A stretch of DNA of 64,000 nucleotides from Tautonia rosea (GTDB lineage: Bacteria; Planctomycetota; Planctomycetia; Isosphaerales; Isosphaeraceae): contig NZ_JABBYO010000002.1 of NCBI RefSeq assembly GCF_012958305.1, forward strand, positions 496,001-560,000, written 5' to 3'. This document shows, one piece after another, positions 27,148-36,020 of this stretch (within the stretch, counting starts at the first letter, position 1; each line of letters opens with the position of its first letter). The notes beneath the pieces were generated by a model. That model was not told the DNA's origin, did no database searches, and saw nothing but the letters and a program-made list of their open reading frames with translations. Made by a program: the position numbers and the translations under genes.

Positions 27148-28557
27148 ATGGAGAAAACGCAACATGGCGGCCTGCGCATCCTCTTCGCCGATGACGAGGA
27201 CTACCTGCGCGACCTGATGGAGCGCGAACTGCCCCGACTCGGTCATGAGGTCACGACTTGCCCCGATGGTCAGGCAGCGATTCGAGCCCTGGAGCGCGGC
27301 CGGTTCGATGCGGCCTTGCTCGACATCCAGATGCCAGGACTGACGGGTATTGAGGTCCTCGAAAAGTTTCGGCAGCTCAGTCCCGAGACTCAGGTCATTC
27401 TGATGACCGGTCACGCCACGGTAGATACTGCGGTCCAGGCCCTTCGACTCGGGGCCTTCGATTACCTCACGAAACCGTGCAAGTGGGCTGAGCTGGAGGT
27501 GGTGCTCAACCGGATCGCCGAACGGCGATCGCTGACCAACAAGGCCGCTGCCCTTGAGACACGTCTGAAGGCTGCCGAAGGGGGCACGCCGATGCTCGTC
27601 GGCGAGACGCCGGTGATGAAAGACGTGATGCATCTGATCGACACGGTCGCGCCCACCGAGGCCACGGTCTTGATCCTGGGGGAGACCGGCACCGGCAAGG
27701 ACCTGATTGCCCGAACGATGCATGAGCGGAGCCTTCGGGCCGATCAGGCGTTCGTGCCGGTCAATTGCGGGGCCTTGCCCGAAAATTTGATCGAGAGCGA
27801 ACTGTTCGGCCATCGCAAAGGAGCCTTCACGGGGGCCGAGACGAACCGTAAAGGCCTGTTCGAAGTGGCCAATGGAGGCACCTTGTTCCTCGACGAGGTG
27901 GGAGAGCTGAGCAAGGGGCTCCAGGTGAAGCTGCTTCGCTTCCTCGAATCAGGAGAGATTCGAAGGGTCGGCGAGAATGAACCCTTTCGAGCGGATGTGC
28001 GGGTCCTGTGCGCCACCAACCGCGATCTGCGTGAGATGGTGGCCGAGGATCAGTTCCGCGAAGACCTTTTCTTCAGGATCAACACCTTTGAGATCTACTC
28101 ACCTCCCTTACGCGAACGCAAGGAAGATGTCCCACTCCTTGCCCGGCATATGCTCAAACGATATGCGAGTCGCCGCCCTGGTCCGATTCCCGAACTGGCC
28201 GAGGATGCCGTCGAGGCGTTGATCGCCCACGACTGGCCGGGGAACGTTCGAGAACTGGCCAATGCGATCGAACGAGCCACGATCCTCGCCCGAGGGGGGA
28301 CGATTCATGCCGAGCACTTGCCGACCCAGGGCATGAGCCGGCGGTCTCCCGTCCCTTCCCTCGTGGCCACTCCGGCATCCAGCGGAGGCCCGCACATCGC
28401 GATTCCGGAAGGAACCCCGACCCTTCGTGACCTGGAGCTTCATTACATCCAGGTGGTGCTGGAAAAGCATAAGGGGAACAAACCCGCCGCCAGCAAGGAA
28501 CTGGGAGTGAGCCTCAAGACGCTCTACAACAAGATCAATCAGCTACAACGATCGTGA
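27148..28557 (+). CDS. NtrC-family sigma-54-dependent response regulator
   Basis: 469 residues, ATG 27148 behind AAGGAGGAG. Receiver domain 8-125: acidic pair at 15-16, phosphoacceptor Asp59 (ALLDIQMPG), Thr in LMTGHA, Lys in YLTKPC. The AAA+ domain (about 150-375) has Walker A GETGTGKD, the sigma-54-contact loop GAFTGA, Walker B GTLFLDEVGE and the arginine-finger region FREDLFFRINTF. A Fis-type HTH closes the protein (KPAASKELGVSLKTLYNKIN). It should activate sigma-54 promoters when phosphorylated by the upstream kinase. A 17-bp perfect inverted repeat follows the stop. Confidence 0.95.
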   Translation: MEKTQHGGLRILFADDEDYLRDLMERELPRLGHEVTTCPDGQAAIRALERGRFDAALLDIQMPGLTGIEVLEKFRQLSPETQVILMTGHATVDTAVQALRLGAFDYLTKPCKWAELEVVLNRIAERRSLTNKAAALETRLKAAEGGTPMLVGETPVMKDVMHLIDTVAPTEATVLILGETGTGKDLIARTMHERSLRADQAFVPVNCGALPENLIESELFGHRKGAFTGAETNRKGLFEVANGGTLFLDEVGELSKGLQVKLLRFLESGEIRRVGENEPFRADVRVLCATNRDLREMVAEDQFREDLFFRINTFEIYSPPLRERKEDVPLLARHMLKRYASRRPGPIPELAEDAVEALIAHDWPGNVRELANAIERATILARGGTIHAEHLPTQGMSRRSPVPSLVATPASSGGPHIAIPEGTPTLRDLELHYIQVVLEKHKGNKPAASKELGVSLKTLYNKINQLQRS

Positions 28558-28569
28558 TCGAGGGGAGTT

Positions 28570-28627
28570 CGATCGAGAACTCGAATCGTCTCGCAACAGC
28601 GCGCGGGACCATTCGAGTTCTCGATCG
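28570..28627. terminator. Long perfect inverted repeat between convergent genes
   Basis: CGATCGAGAACTCGAAT (28570-28586) is the exact reverse complement of 28611-28627, with a 24-base loop. It starts 13 bases after the regulator's stop and ends seven bases before the stop of the converging DUF2007 gene, so it can end transcripts from both sides. No T-tract follows on either strand. Confidence 0.6.
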
Positions 28628-28633
28628 CCTGGG

Positions 28634-28900
28634 TCAATCGGAGCCTTGCTGACGTTTCAATTCTTCGTCTGCATGGCGTTTCCGGTGCTGCTCGTATTCG
28701 ACGAGCCATTTCTCCGCCCGTGGCACATCCACTTTCCGGACATAGACTCGGGGATTTCCTTCCCAGGCTCCGAGAAAGTCTTGCATGTCCTGGCCATCAG
28801 ACACCGCCTTGATACCCTCGGCATTGAGCTGGTCGGCGATGAATTTGGCTTCCATTAAGCTCAGGGCCTGGTAGCACGGGGTCAGTTCGTCTTGATTCAT
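28634..28900 (-). CDS. DUF2007 putative signal-transducing protein
   Basis: 88 residues from ATG 28900 (GAGAGG upstream). The core (MNQDELTPCYQALSLMEAKF, then IADQLNAEGIKAVSDGQDMQ and NPRVYVRKVDVPRAEKWLVE) matches the DUF2007 fold, a small alpha/beta module in which the N-terminal strand is followed by 'A..I...L...GI...' and a V-x-V-x-x-x-D-x-x-x-A end. The family is annotated as putative signal transduction, without proven activity. A frame open to 29188 upstream adds 96 residues with no family similarity and no RBS, so it is rejected. A 16-bp palindrome lies 36 bases upstream. Confidence 0.75.
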   Translation of the reverse strand: MNQDELTPCYQALSLMEAKFIADQLNAEGIKAVSDGQDMQDFLGAWEGNPRVYVRKVDVPRAEKWLVEYEQHRKRHADEELKRQQGSD

Positions 28901-28935
28901 GATCTGCCTCTCGCGTTGCAAGCCAGGTCTCGGGT

Positions 28936-28951
28936 GATTCCCCGGGGAATC
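28936..28951. promoter_or_regulatory. Perfect 16-bp palindrome upstream of DUF2007 gene
   Basis: GATTCCCCGGGGAATC reads identically on both strands and lies 36-51 bases upstream of the DUF2007 start. The position fits an operator for a dimeric regulator; no regulator is known for it. Confidence 0.35.
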
Positions 28952-29184
28952 TCGTCCGAGCTGCCGGCCGGAAAGGGGAAGGAATTGATCGGGGCCTGCT
29001 CCCTCGTCTCGTCGGATCACCGATCGATCCATGGACATCATCGAGGCCATCACCCCGCGAATCCACTCAGCAATAGCCGAACGAAACGAGTAGGAGGTGG
29101 ATTGGGATGCCTCGGTGAACGCAAGAGCGACGTTTCGGTGAACCTCCGCAGGAGCAACATGACCTTGCGATGATGCCGCGTGGC

Positions 29185-30084
29185 TCAAAGCCGAACTGCC
29201 TCGAACAGCTCCGATGGGGGAAGAATGAAGCCGAAGTAGAAGGCACCAAAGAGTGCGTAACGCGCCGAACTCTCATCGAATCGCATCGTGTAGACGATGT
29301 CTTTCAGAAACGCCGGGTTGCGGGCCCAAAGGGTGACTCCCCATTCCCAGTCATCGAGGCCGGTTGACGCAGTAATCACCTGGGTCACTTTTCCGGCGAA
29401 CTTCATGCCGCTTCGACCGTGCTCGGCCATCATCTGGGATCGCGGCTCGAACGGCAGCAGATACCAATTCTGTTCACCCTGACGCATCTTGCTCATGGGG
29501 TAGAAGCAGAAGCAGGGCCAGTCCGGGAACTCCGGATAGAGCCGCTGTCGGTTCATCGGTTCGAGCCGGTTGGTATAAGCATTAACCTTGGCCTTGTAGG
29601 CCGAGCTTTCGGGGTCCATGCCTTCTCGGTCTCGGAGAATCGCGCCGTATTGCTCCGCGTCCGGGACGTATTCGGAGACCTCGGTGATCGAATAGAAAGA
29701 ATAGCTTGGGATCAGCGCCGGCCCGATGGACGAGGCCTGAAGCGCGGTTTGCACGCTGTGAATGGCTCGGAGGTCGGGGCCGGCCATCATCAGGCCGAAG
29801 TCGCTCTTGTGACCGGGGGTGACGAAGCATTGCGCTTGAGCGATCCCAGGAATGGAGTCGGTGGCAAGGGCCGCCAGGGTTTCCGCTCGGCCCTGAGCAC
29901 GCGCCTCGGGGCTGAGCCGAGCAAGGATCTCGCGGTCGATCCGGTAGAACAGGTGCAGGAAGTGCCAGCCGGTTTCCGGAACCAGGGTTGCCGGCACCTG
30001 TTCGGCCGCTGCGGGTCGATGACCGTGTTGCATCGGTTGCGTTCGGAGCCCGATGCCCGATGGCCTTTGCGTCCCCTCGTCCAT
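29185..30084 (-). CDS. hemQ: Chlorite-dismutase-family coproheme decarboxylase (HemQ-like)
   Basis: 299 residues from ATG 30084. The C-terminal half has the HemQ/Cld landmarks: MAEHGRSGMKFAGKVTQVIT with the proximal haem-ligand His, followed by STGLDDWEWGVTLWA and the DIVYTMRFDESSARYALFG segment. The middle carries AYTNRLEPMNRQRLYPEFPD, the HemQ-type substrate loop. HemQ converts iron-coproporphyrin III to haem b in the coproporphyrin-dependent pathway, used by monoderm bacteria and also reported from planctomycetes. The distal position is not the Arg-type seen in true chlorite dismutases as far as I can align, which favours HemQ. A Pro-rich N-terminal tail of about 30 residues precedes the fold. 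Confidence 0.85.
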   Translation of the reverse strand: MDEGTQRPSGIGLRTQPMQHGHRPAAAEQVPATLVPETGWHFLHLFYRIDREILARLSPEARAQGRAETLAALATDSIPGIAQAQCFVTPGHKSDFGLMMAGPDLRAIHSVQTALQASSIGPALIPSYSFYSITEVSEYVPDAEQYGAILRDREGMDPESSAYKAKVNAYTNRLEPMNRQRLYPEFPDWPCFCFYPMSKMRQGEQNWYLLPFEPRSQMMAEHGRSGMKFAGKVTQVITASTGLDDWEWGVTLWARNPAFLKDIVYTMRFDESSARYALFGAFYFGFILPPSELFEAVRL

Positions 30085-30379
30085 CGACGATGTCCTTCCT
30101 GAAGCGAACCTTCCATCCGAATCGAATGCATGACACCTGGCCAACAACCTCTATTCTAAGGGGCATCTCATCCCCCCGACAAGCAAACGAGCGTCTCTTG
30201 CTTCGGAATGCCGAACTTGGCAGGCCCGATTGACACGGTCGTTCGGATGATCCTCCTCGCACCATTTTTTCTCAACATAACAATGCCGCTCAAGTTGGCA
30301 GGCCAGTTCATCGATCCGAACTTAAAAGTGACACTCGTGTCCGCCTTAACGGCGCTTTTAGGCGATTTGGGAAAGGCCA

Positions 30380-31609
30380 ATGAGACGACCAATCGGCTCG
30401 TATCCGGTCCTTGGCCTGGTCCTGCTCGTTGTCTGCCTGTCTGATTCGGCGATGGCTCGGGAGGGCATTCCGAGCGTGAGTTCAAGTGATGAGCACGCTC
30501 CTTCGGCCCTGCCTCCCGAGGTGGTCGATCCACTTCGGGAACCGGCGTCTCGAGTCGTGAAGGCTCGGGCGGAGTTCGAAGGAGTGGCATCTCCCGGGCT
30601 TCGGATTCGGCTTCGAGGGGACGGGTCATCGGGTGACGCATTGCAATACCGGTGGCTCCAGACCTGGGGACCAGACGCTTTTCTAGATGACCCGAGCTCA
30701 AGCTCGCCCTCTTTGATTGTGCCCAAAGCGACCGGCTCGATGGCGTTCGTGCTGGTAGTCCGCAACGAGGAGGGTGTTGATCTGACCACTCTCCATGTCC
30801 CCATTCGATGGGACGGGCGCGACTCGATCCCGTCCGACCTGGTTGCCGATGCCGGAGATGATCAACTGGCGGTCGTGGGCCGGCAAGTGACGCTCAACGG
30901 CATTCGAAGTACCCCGACGGGAGAGATCGGACATCGATGGCTTCAGGTCGAGGGACCGCCCGTCGTCCTGGCGATCGAGGATGGATACATCTATACCTTC
31001 ATTCCCGAAGTTCCCGGGCGTTATCGCTTTGCCCTGGTCGTCGCCTCGGGAAATCTGATTTCTCGTCCCTCATTCGTCGACGTTGATGTGCGATCGGAAG
31101 TGCCAGAGCAATCGAGGTCGATGGCCCTGGCGCCTTCCGAGTCAGCGAGATCGACCATCTCGGCCATCGCCGCGGCGGCGCTCCAGGACGTCTCGGGAGG
31201 ACCAGGGAGGGCCAACGAGATGGCCGGGGTCTTCGACGCGGTGGCCGGTCGAATCGACCTCTACGCCTCGGCCTCCGAGGCATTTCGAGAAATCGCCCTC
31301 CGGCTCGATGCAGCCTTGCCAGAGGATCTCGAGTCCCGAGATCGCTGGAACTCCCGGGTCTTCGAGCCGATCAGCTCCGCGGTGATCACAGAGCTGAACG
31401 GTCGAGGAATCGACCTCTCTCGGGCGGAGGCAATGGCCACGACGCTTTCTCCGCTGGCCCGCTCGGCGCTGGCTGAGCAGTTCCGATCCATTGCCAACGG
31501 CTTCCGATCCGCGGCTTCGTCGAATCGCGACGGTGCGATTTCGAGAGGCGACTCAACTCACATCGACCAGATCTCCGCAACGCCGGAGCAGGGCAGGGGG
31601 ATTCGATGA
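30380..31609 (+). CDS. Exported protein with PKD/REJ-like beta domains
   Basis: 409 residues, ATG 30380; signal peptide 1-26 (LGLVLLVVCLSDSAMA). Residues about 55-235 hold two Ig-like modules of PKD/REJ form: LRGDGSSGDALQYRWLQTWG with FVLVVRNEEGV, then ADAGDDQLAVVGRQVTLNGI with GRYRFALVVASGN. The second half (about 250-409) is Ala/Ser-rich and helical. The stop overlaps the ATG of the next gene by four bases (ATGA at 31606-31609), so the two are translationally coupled. PKD-like modules usually mediate surface binding. No enzyme motif is visible. Confidence 0.65.
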   Translation: MRRPIGSYPVLGLVLLVVCLSDSAMAREGIPSVSSSDEHAPSALPPEVVDPLREPASRVVKARAEFEGVASPGLRIRLRGDGSSGDALQYRWLQTWGPDAFLDDPSSSSPSLIVPKATGSMAFVLVVRNEEGVDLTTLHVPIRWDGRDSIPSDLVADAGDDQLAVVGRQVTLNGIRSTPTGEIGHRWLQVEGPPVVLAIEDGYIYTFIPEVPGRYRFALVVASGNLISRPSFVDVDVRSEVPEQSRSMALAPSESARSTISAIAAAALQDVSGGPGRANEMAGVFDAVAGRIDLYASASEAFREIALRLDAALPEDLESRDRWNSRVFEPISSAVITELNGRGIDLSRAEAMATTLSPLARSALAEQFRSIANGFRSAASSNRDGAISRGDSTHIDQISATPEQGRGIR

Positions 31610-32988
31610 TCACGTCGACCAGGCAGTATTGGGTTCGGTGGGCGATGGGAACGATGATCGTCCCGCTGATGGTCCTGGCCTCGCCAGCACTCGCACAGCG
31701 ATCGGGCGAGCCGTCGAGCGGTTTCGTCGATTGTGCCCGGGCGTTGAACGAAACGATCCGATCTGGTCGTCCGACCGTGGTGGTCATTTCCTCTCGTGCG
31801 GTTCCTGCCTCACTCGGACTGCGCGACACGATGGTCAGAGACCTGCTCAGCAGCTCCATCGGCCAGATCGCCATGTTTGCAGAATTGCCCGTGGAACTGT
31901 TCGCCGATCGGGTTGAACGGCTTGGGGTCCAGCAGTTTCCGACGCTGCTCGCCTACGGAAGCCGGGATGGAGCCCTGGTTCGACTCGGAACACTTGCCGG
32001 TCCGACCGACACCGCACAGGTGGCCGCCTGGATCGGTTCAATTGGCCTGATGGGAGGGGGAAGCTCGACAACGAGCAGTGATCCGGAAGTGAGTCAAACG
32101 GGCCTGTTTCATCGGGACCCTGGATCGTTTGTGGCTGTTCCCGTGGCGACTCCACAACAGCCGGGCCTGGCTCCCCCTCCTCCGAGCAAACCGCACCCTC
32201 CCACCTCGGGAATGATTCCGGTGGGGCAGGCCGGTCCTCCGTCCCTCTCTCCGGTTGTCATGCAGGAGTCGGGGCCTCCGGTCATTGTGCAGCAGCAATC
32301 ACCGACGATCTACATTCAGCCACAGGCCCCCCGGATCATGCTCGGACAGATGCCTCCTCCAGAAATCACGATCGTGCAGGGGCCTCAGGCCGCCCCAACG
32401 ATCAACTATGCCGTGGTTGGCGGACAACCGCAGGCGATTCCGAATCTCTTCGCGGTTCCCCAGCCCGATGTTCCGAGCTATGGGGCTCCTTCGCCGCAAG
32501 GCCATGCTGCAATGCCCCCCACGGCCTATGCTCCCCCGAATCCCGGTGCGACCATCATGACCGCCGCTCCAATGTCGGGGATGTCCGTCGCCCCTCAGCA
32601 ATCGGTGGTTGGAACGACGGCCGTGGCCTTTTTGCTTCAGAATCCCGACGTGGTCAACGCGATGATCGGAGCGCTCGGCAAGGGATTTCTCCTGCTCGGA
32701 GAGGCTCTGGAGAAGCATGGGTATCCTCGAGTCCGTTTGCCGAGACCGGAGCCGAAGCCCCAGACGGCCGGCACAATGGCTCTCGTTCCTGCGATGTCGC
32801 TTCCTGCATCCGCGACAGTTCCGCTCATGACCGTACCGGTCCAGCCCTCCTCGGCTCCGGGAATCATCCCCGCGTCCCCTGTCTACCCGACGGCGGTCCC
32901 GTCGCCGCAGTCTGATTCCGGCAGAGGACATCATGGCTGGCCCGCGATCGGACATTCTGAGCAGAAACGACCCTGGTGGAAACGCTAA
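31606..32988 (+). CDS. Exported thioredoxin-fold-like, proline-rich protein
   Basis: 460 residues coupled to the previous gene. Signal peptide 1-30 (VPLMVLASPALA). Residues about 38-150 resemble a thioredoxin fold: strand RPTVVVISSRAV, a cis-Pro-like element LGVQQFPTLLAYGSRDGALV and a closing helix DTAQVAAWIGSIGL; but there is no CxxC, so no disulfide chemistry. From about 175 to 345 the chain is Pro/Gln-rich (PPPPSKPHPP, VIVQQQSPTIYIQPQAPRIM) and probably extended. A short helix near 345-380 (FLLQNPDVVNAMIGALGKGF) precedes another Pro-rich tail ending QKRPWWKR. A hairpin follows. A scaffold or wall-spanning role is a guess. Confidence 0.6.
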   Translation: MITSTRQYWVRWAMGTMIVPLMVLASPALAQRSGEPSSGFVDCARALNETIRSGRPTVVVISSRAVPASLGLRDTMVRDLLSSSIGQIAMFAELPVELFADRVERLGVQQFPTLLAYGSRDGALVRLGTLAGPTDTAQVAAWIGSIGLMGGGSSTTSSDPEVSQTGLFHRDPGSFVAVPVATPQQPGLAPPPPSKPHPPTSGMIPVGQAGPPSLSPVVMQESGPPVIVQQQSPTIYIQPQAPRIMLGQMPPPEITIVQGPQAAPTINYAVVGGQPQAIPNLFAVPQPDVPSYGAPSPQGHAAMPPTAYAPPNPGATIMTAAPMSGMSVAPQQSVVGTTAVAFLLQNPDVVNAMIGALGKGFLLLGEALEKHGYPRVRLPRPEPKPQTAGTMALVPAMSLPASATVPLMTVPVQPSSAPGIIPASPVYPTAVPSPQSDSGRGHHGWPAIGHSEQKRPWWKR

Positions 32989-33011
32989 TCGAGGCGATTC
33001 CCGCGTCGAAG

Positions 33012-33044
33012 GGAGCGATGCGATCACTCTCCGCCCATCGCTCC
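33012..33044 (+). terminator. Hairpin after the proline-rich protein
   Basis: GGAGCGATG (33012-33020) pairs exactly with CATCGCTCC (33036-33044), 23 bases past the stop. There is no adjacent T-tract, although a T7 run lies about 75 bases on (33119-33125). Confidence 0.5.
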
Positions 33045-33239
33045 TCTCCGCGTGATCACGTGGAAATCCTCAGGCATTTCGGCCAGTGCGTCGGTCCCAG
33101 TCGAAGGGCTAGAGCTCGTTTTTTTGGTTTTTGTGACTAAGACTCGCCATTTCTCAGATGATTTCTAGAGAACGAGGACAACAGGTTCTCAACAGACGTG
33201 TGATGCTCGGATTGGTATTTACCCCTTGGAATCAGCACC

Positions 33240-34340
33240 ATGGTTCACCCCATCAATGGCATGCTTCCGGTGCCTTGCACGGCGGAGCATCCGATCGAAC
33301 AAATGGGCGCTCACGGCCAACTCCGCGCCGGAGCCCTCTCCAGCACCCTCTGGGATCGTCCCAAACGTGGCCCGGTCCACCTGAATGTGGTCTTTCTCGA
33401 TGGTCACCCGACGGTACAGTCGCTCGTGAAACGGCATGTGCGTGATTGGGAAGACGCGGCAAACGTGAAGTTCAACTTCCTCAGTCGCGATCGGTTCGTT
33501 GATGCTCATCTCCGGATCACGATGCCGACAACCCGAATCTTTCAGTCGTACCTCGGGACCGGATCGGTGTTGATCGATCGGCGACTCCCGTCGATGACGC
33601 TCGGGTTCACCGACGATGTGCTCGCCAACCCGAACGAGGTCAAACGGCTGATCCTGCACGAGTTCGGGCATGCCCTCGGTCTGATTCACGAGCATCAGAA
33701 CCCTCGCGGGGGCCTGATCTTCAAGGTTCCCGAGGTCTACGACTATTTCTGGCAGAATCACCGATGGGACCAGCGTACGGTCCGAGAACAGGTCATCCAG
33801 CCAACTCGGGTCGAGTTGCTGAAGAATGCCACGCAGTTTGATCCCAAATCGATCATGCTCTATGCGTTCCCGGCCTCAATTCTCGCCGGAGGCCCCGTCT
33901 CGACGACCCAGCTTAATCACGAACTGTCGGAAGGGGACCGACGCTACATCGCGTCGATCTACCCGAAGGGTTCGGTGCAACCGCCCCCTTCGATCCCAGC
34001 GGAACCGACCGGCTATCTGCCGCTCAACCTCGGCGAACCCTACACCGGTACCTTGCCGATCCGAGGGGCCGAGATCCCCTTCGGTTTCCAGATCGCCTCG
34101 CCTGGCCGTTACCTCATGGAAACCTTCACGCCGGCAGGAAGTCGAGAGGAATACTGGGTCCTCACACTCCGAGACGCCCGTCAGCAGGTACTGGCCGATG
34201 ACCATCACGGCAGCAGTCCGAATGGCCTCAACGCCCTGATTGAACGCGAGCTGACCCCGGGACACTATCGCTTGCACCTCCGACACCGGCTCCGCTCCGG
34301 CCTCGGCGCTTATGGGATTCTCGTCCGCAAGGCAGGCTGA
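33240..34340 (+). CDS. Astacin-signature metalloprotease without signal peptide
   Basis: 366 residues. The zinc site HEFGHALGLIHEHQNP (residues 140-155) is the full HExxHxxGxxHE astacin/metzincin signature, and a Met-turn SIMLYAFP follows near residue 213. Residues about 260-366 form a beta-sandwich like bacterial pre-peptidase C-terminal domains (YTGTLPIRGAEIPFGFQIAS, GRYLMETFTPAG, GHYRLHLRHRL). The N-terminus MVHPINGMLPVPCTAEHP is not hydrophobic. An in-frame TGA lies at 33201-33203 with no start codon between it and ATG 33240, so no hidden signal peptide exists. Nearly all relatives are exported, so this one acts in the cytosol or leaves by another route. Confidence 0.8.
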   Translation: MVHPINGMLPVPCTAEHPIEQMGAHGQLRAGALSSTLWDRPKRGPVHLNVVFLDGHPTVQSLVKRHVRDWEDAANVKFNFLSRDRFVDAHLRITMPTTRIFQSYLGTGSVLIDRRLPSMTLGFTDDVLANPNEVKRLILHEFGHALGLIHEHQNPRGGLIFKVPEVYDYFWQNHRWDQRTVREQVIQPTRVELLKNATQFDPKSIMLYAFPASILAGGPVSTTQLNHELSEGDRRYIASIYPKGSVQPPPSIPAEPTGYLPLNLGEPYTGTLPIRGAEIPFGFQIASPGRYLMETFTPAGSREEYWVLTLRDARQQVLADDHHGSSPNGLNALIERELTPGHYRLHLRHRLRSGLGAYGILVRKAG

Positions 34341-34390
34341 TCGAGCGGGTGAACGCCCTTTGCCTTGAATTCGCGCCGGCTCAATTTGGC

Positions 34391-34399
34391 TGCTATACT
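34391..34399 (+). promoter_or_regulatory. Extended -10 promoter
   Basis: TGCTATACT carries the extended -10 form TGnTATACT. It lies 107-115 bases before the GTG start at 34506; no strong -35 is seen, as is common for extended -10 promoters. Confidence 0.45.
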
Positions 34400-34505
34400 T
34401 GCGTGGTTTGGCCGGCAATGCCTCGTCTTCCTTTGTTGGGAAGAAACTGGAGCGTGCCCACTTGCCAGGTTAAGTACGGTGCCTTCGAACGGGAGGGGGA
34501 ACACG

Positions 34506-35906
34506 GTGAATCAACCCGACCCGACGTCCTTCCGGATCGTTCTGGTGATCCTGGTCGCGCTGGCCTCGATGGCGAATGCCAGGGCTCGGGAACAAGGACG
34601 CGCGGCCGATCCGAAGCAAGAGTCACTCTCTCCTGACCAGTTTGATCTCATTTGGCGCACGCTCGATGGGATTCAAGATGAATTGAAGTCAGCGGAACCG
34701 GACCTGGCCGCCGACGCCTTGCGAGGCCGCTTATTGATCGAAGCGTATCAACTCATCAATAACGTGATGAGAACCGGTCTTTCTGAGCAGCAGCTTCTGC
34801 GTTTACCCAATTCGCTGAAACAGGATGCAGGGCGGCTCGTCTCGCTGGTCTTGAGGGATGATTCCCAACCGCCTGAACCTTCTGAGCCCGATCAAGGCCC
34901 GTTGCTCATCGACGATCCTTCGGTCCCTGTTCGCCTCCGGCCGTTCCAACCGATTCTCACCGAGGTCCTCACGGATCGATTCGAGCAGCTCAACGCATCG
35001 AACCTCGATCAAGCCCGGTTACGGGAAACGCTGGAGCGCGAAGCTATTGCGATGGCTGCGAAGGCGGTCTCCCCCTCAAATGACCCTCGGGATCTCATTT
35101 CGGCCGAGCGTGACTACGTCCTCGCGATGGTTGTCGAGAGACTTGGCGGAACCCCTGGGCCGACGGACGACGCGGAACGTGAGGCCGATGTCCTGCTTCA
35201 AGACGAGCTTGATTCCCTCTTCGAATTGCTTCGTCGCAAAAACGCCGAATGGAAAATCTCGGGGGAATGGCCCGGCATCAGTGACCGGATCGAGCAGCTT
35301 GAGCAGTTCGGGATCGCCCGGCTCGAAGACGTGGTCCACCTCCGAGACCCCGAGGCCTCGATCCCCATTCCGGTCCGAGAGCAGATTCGGGCAATGGCCG
35401 AACTGATCGCTCGGGGCATTCCCGTCGCGCTTCTTCCGGAGACGACCCCTCCCCCCGACGAACCGTCCACCCCCAACCAACCGACCGCTCCCGATGGGCC
35501 TTCGGCGACGGAGGAGCCTCCCCGCGTCGAGCCGTTCGAGCTGGCCCTGGAACAGTTCCATCGGCTGGCGAGACTGGCCAGGGCTGTCGATCAGGGGCTC
35601 ATCGTCGCCGGAATTGACCTGCTGACCCGACGCTCGACGCTCCGGAAGTATTTCCGGGAGCACGCGGCGAGGATTTCGGGTCGAACGGCCGAGACACTGC
35701 CCTCGGACTTCCTCGAAGCGGTCGATCGGGAAGTTGAGCGGATTTTGGCCGAGCACTCCCGGGCGATTGATCCCGGTCATCCTCCCCTCATCGTGCAGCC
35801 CCCCGTGGTCACGGTGCCTCCGATCATCACCGTGCCAACGACGGCTCGGCCCACCCAAGTCAGTGTTCCGAATCGCGTCTCTCGATGGTGCGTTCCCTGG
35901 AACTGA
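34506..35906 (+). CDS. Exported helical protein of unknown function
   Basis: 466 residues from GTG 34506, behind CGGGAGGGGGAACAC. This start gives a signal peptide (FRIVLVILVALASMANARA); an in-frame ATG at 34365 would add a 47-residue extension and has no binding site. The mature chain is Leu/Glu/Arg-rich and mostly alpha-helical (PDQFDLIWRTLDGIQDELKS, RDLISAERDYVLAMVVERLG, ELDSLFELLRRKNAEWKISG), with Pro-rich linkers at about 335-360 and 430-455 and a Trp-Cys end. I recognise no family. It sits in the run of exported genes that ends at the terminator at 36629. Confidence 0.6.
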   Translation: MNQPDPTSFRIVLVILVALASMANARAREQGRAADPKQESLSPDQFDLIWRTLDGIQDELKSAEPDLAADALRGRLLIEAYQLINNVMRTGLSEQQLLRLPNSLKQDAGRLVSLVLRDDSQPPEPSEPDQGPLLIDDPSVPVRLRPFQPILTEVLTDRFEQLNASNLDQARLRETLEREAIAMAAKAVSPSNDPRDLISAERDYVLAMVVERLGGTPGPTDDAEREADVLLQDELDSLFELLRRKNAEWKISGEWPGISDRIEQLEQFGIARLEDVVHLRDPEASIPIPVREQIRAMAELIARGIPVALLPETTPPPDEPSTPNQPTAPDGPSATEEPPRVEPFELALEQFHRLARLARAVDQGLIVAGIDLLTRRSTLRKYFREHAARISGRTAETLPSDFLEAVDREVERILAEHSRAIDPGHPPLIVQPPVVTVPPIITVPTTARPTQVSVPNRVSRWCVPWN

Positions 35907-36020
35907 CGGGGCTTGTTGTCCCTTAAGCCCCAGACTTCCAACCGTTTGGCTCAGAACCTTTTCCCTCGCCTTCCGAGGCGAACGATGGATTCCGGAATTC
36001 CTGTCAAGGAGCGAACAACC

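Noticed and set aside
28901-29188. Upstream in-frame extension of the DUF2007 gene
   Set aside because: No binding site, no similarity to the family, and it would overlap the end of the HemQ-like gene.
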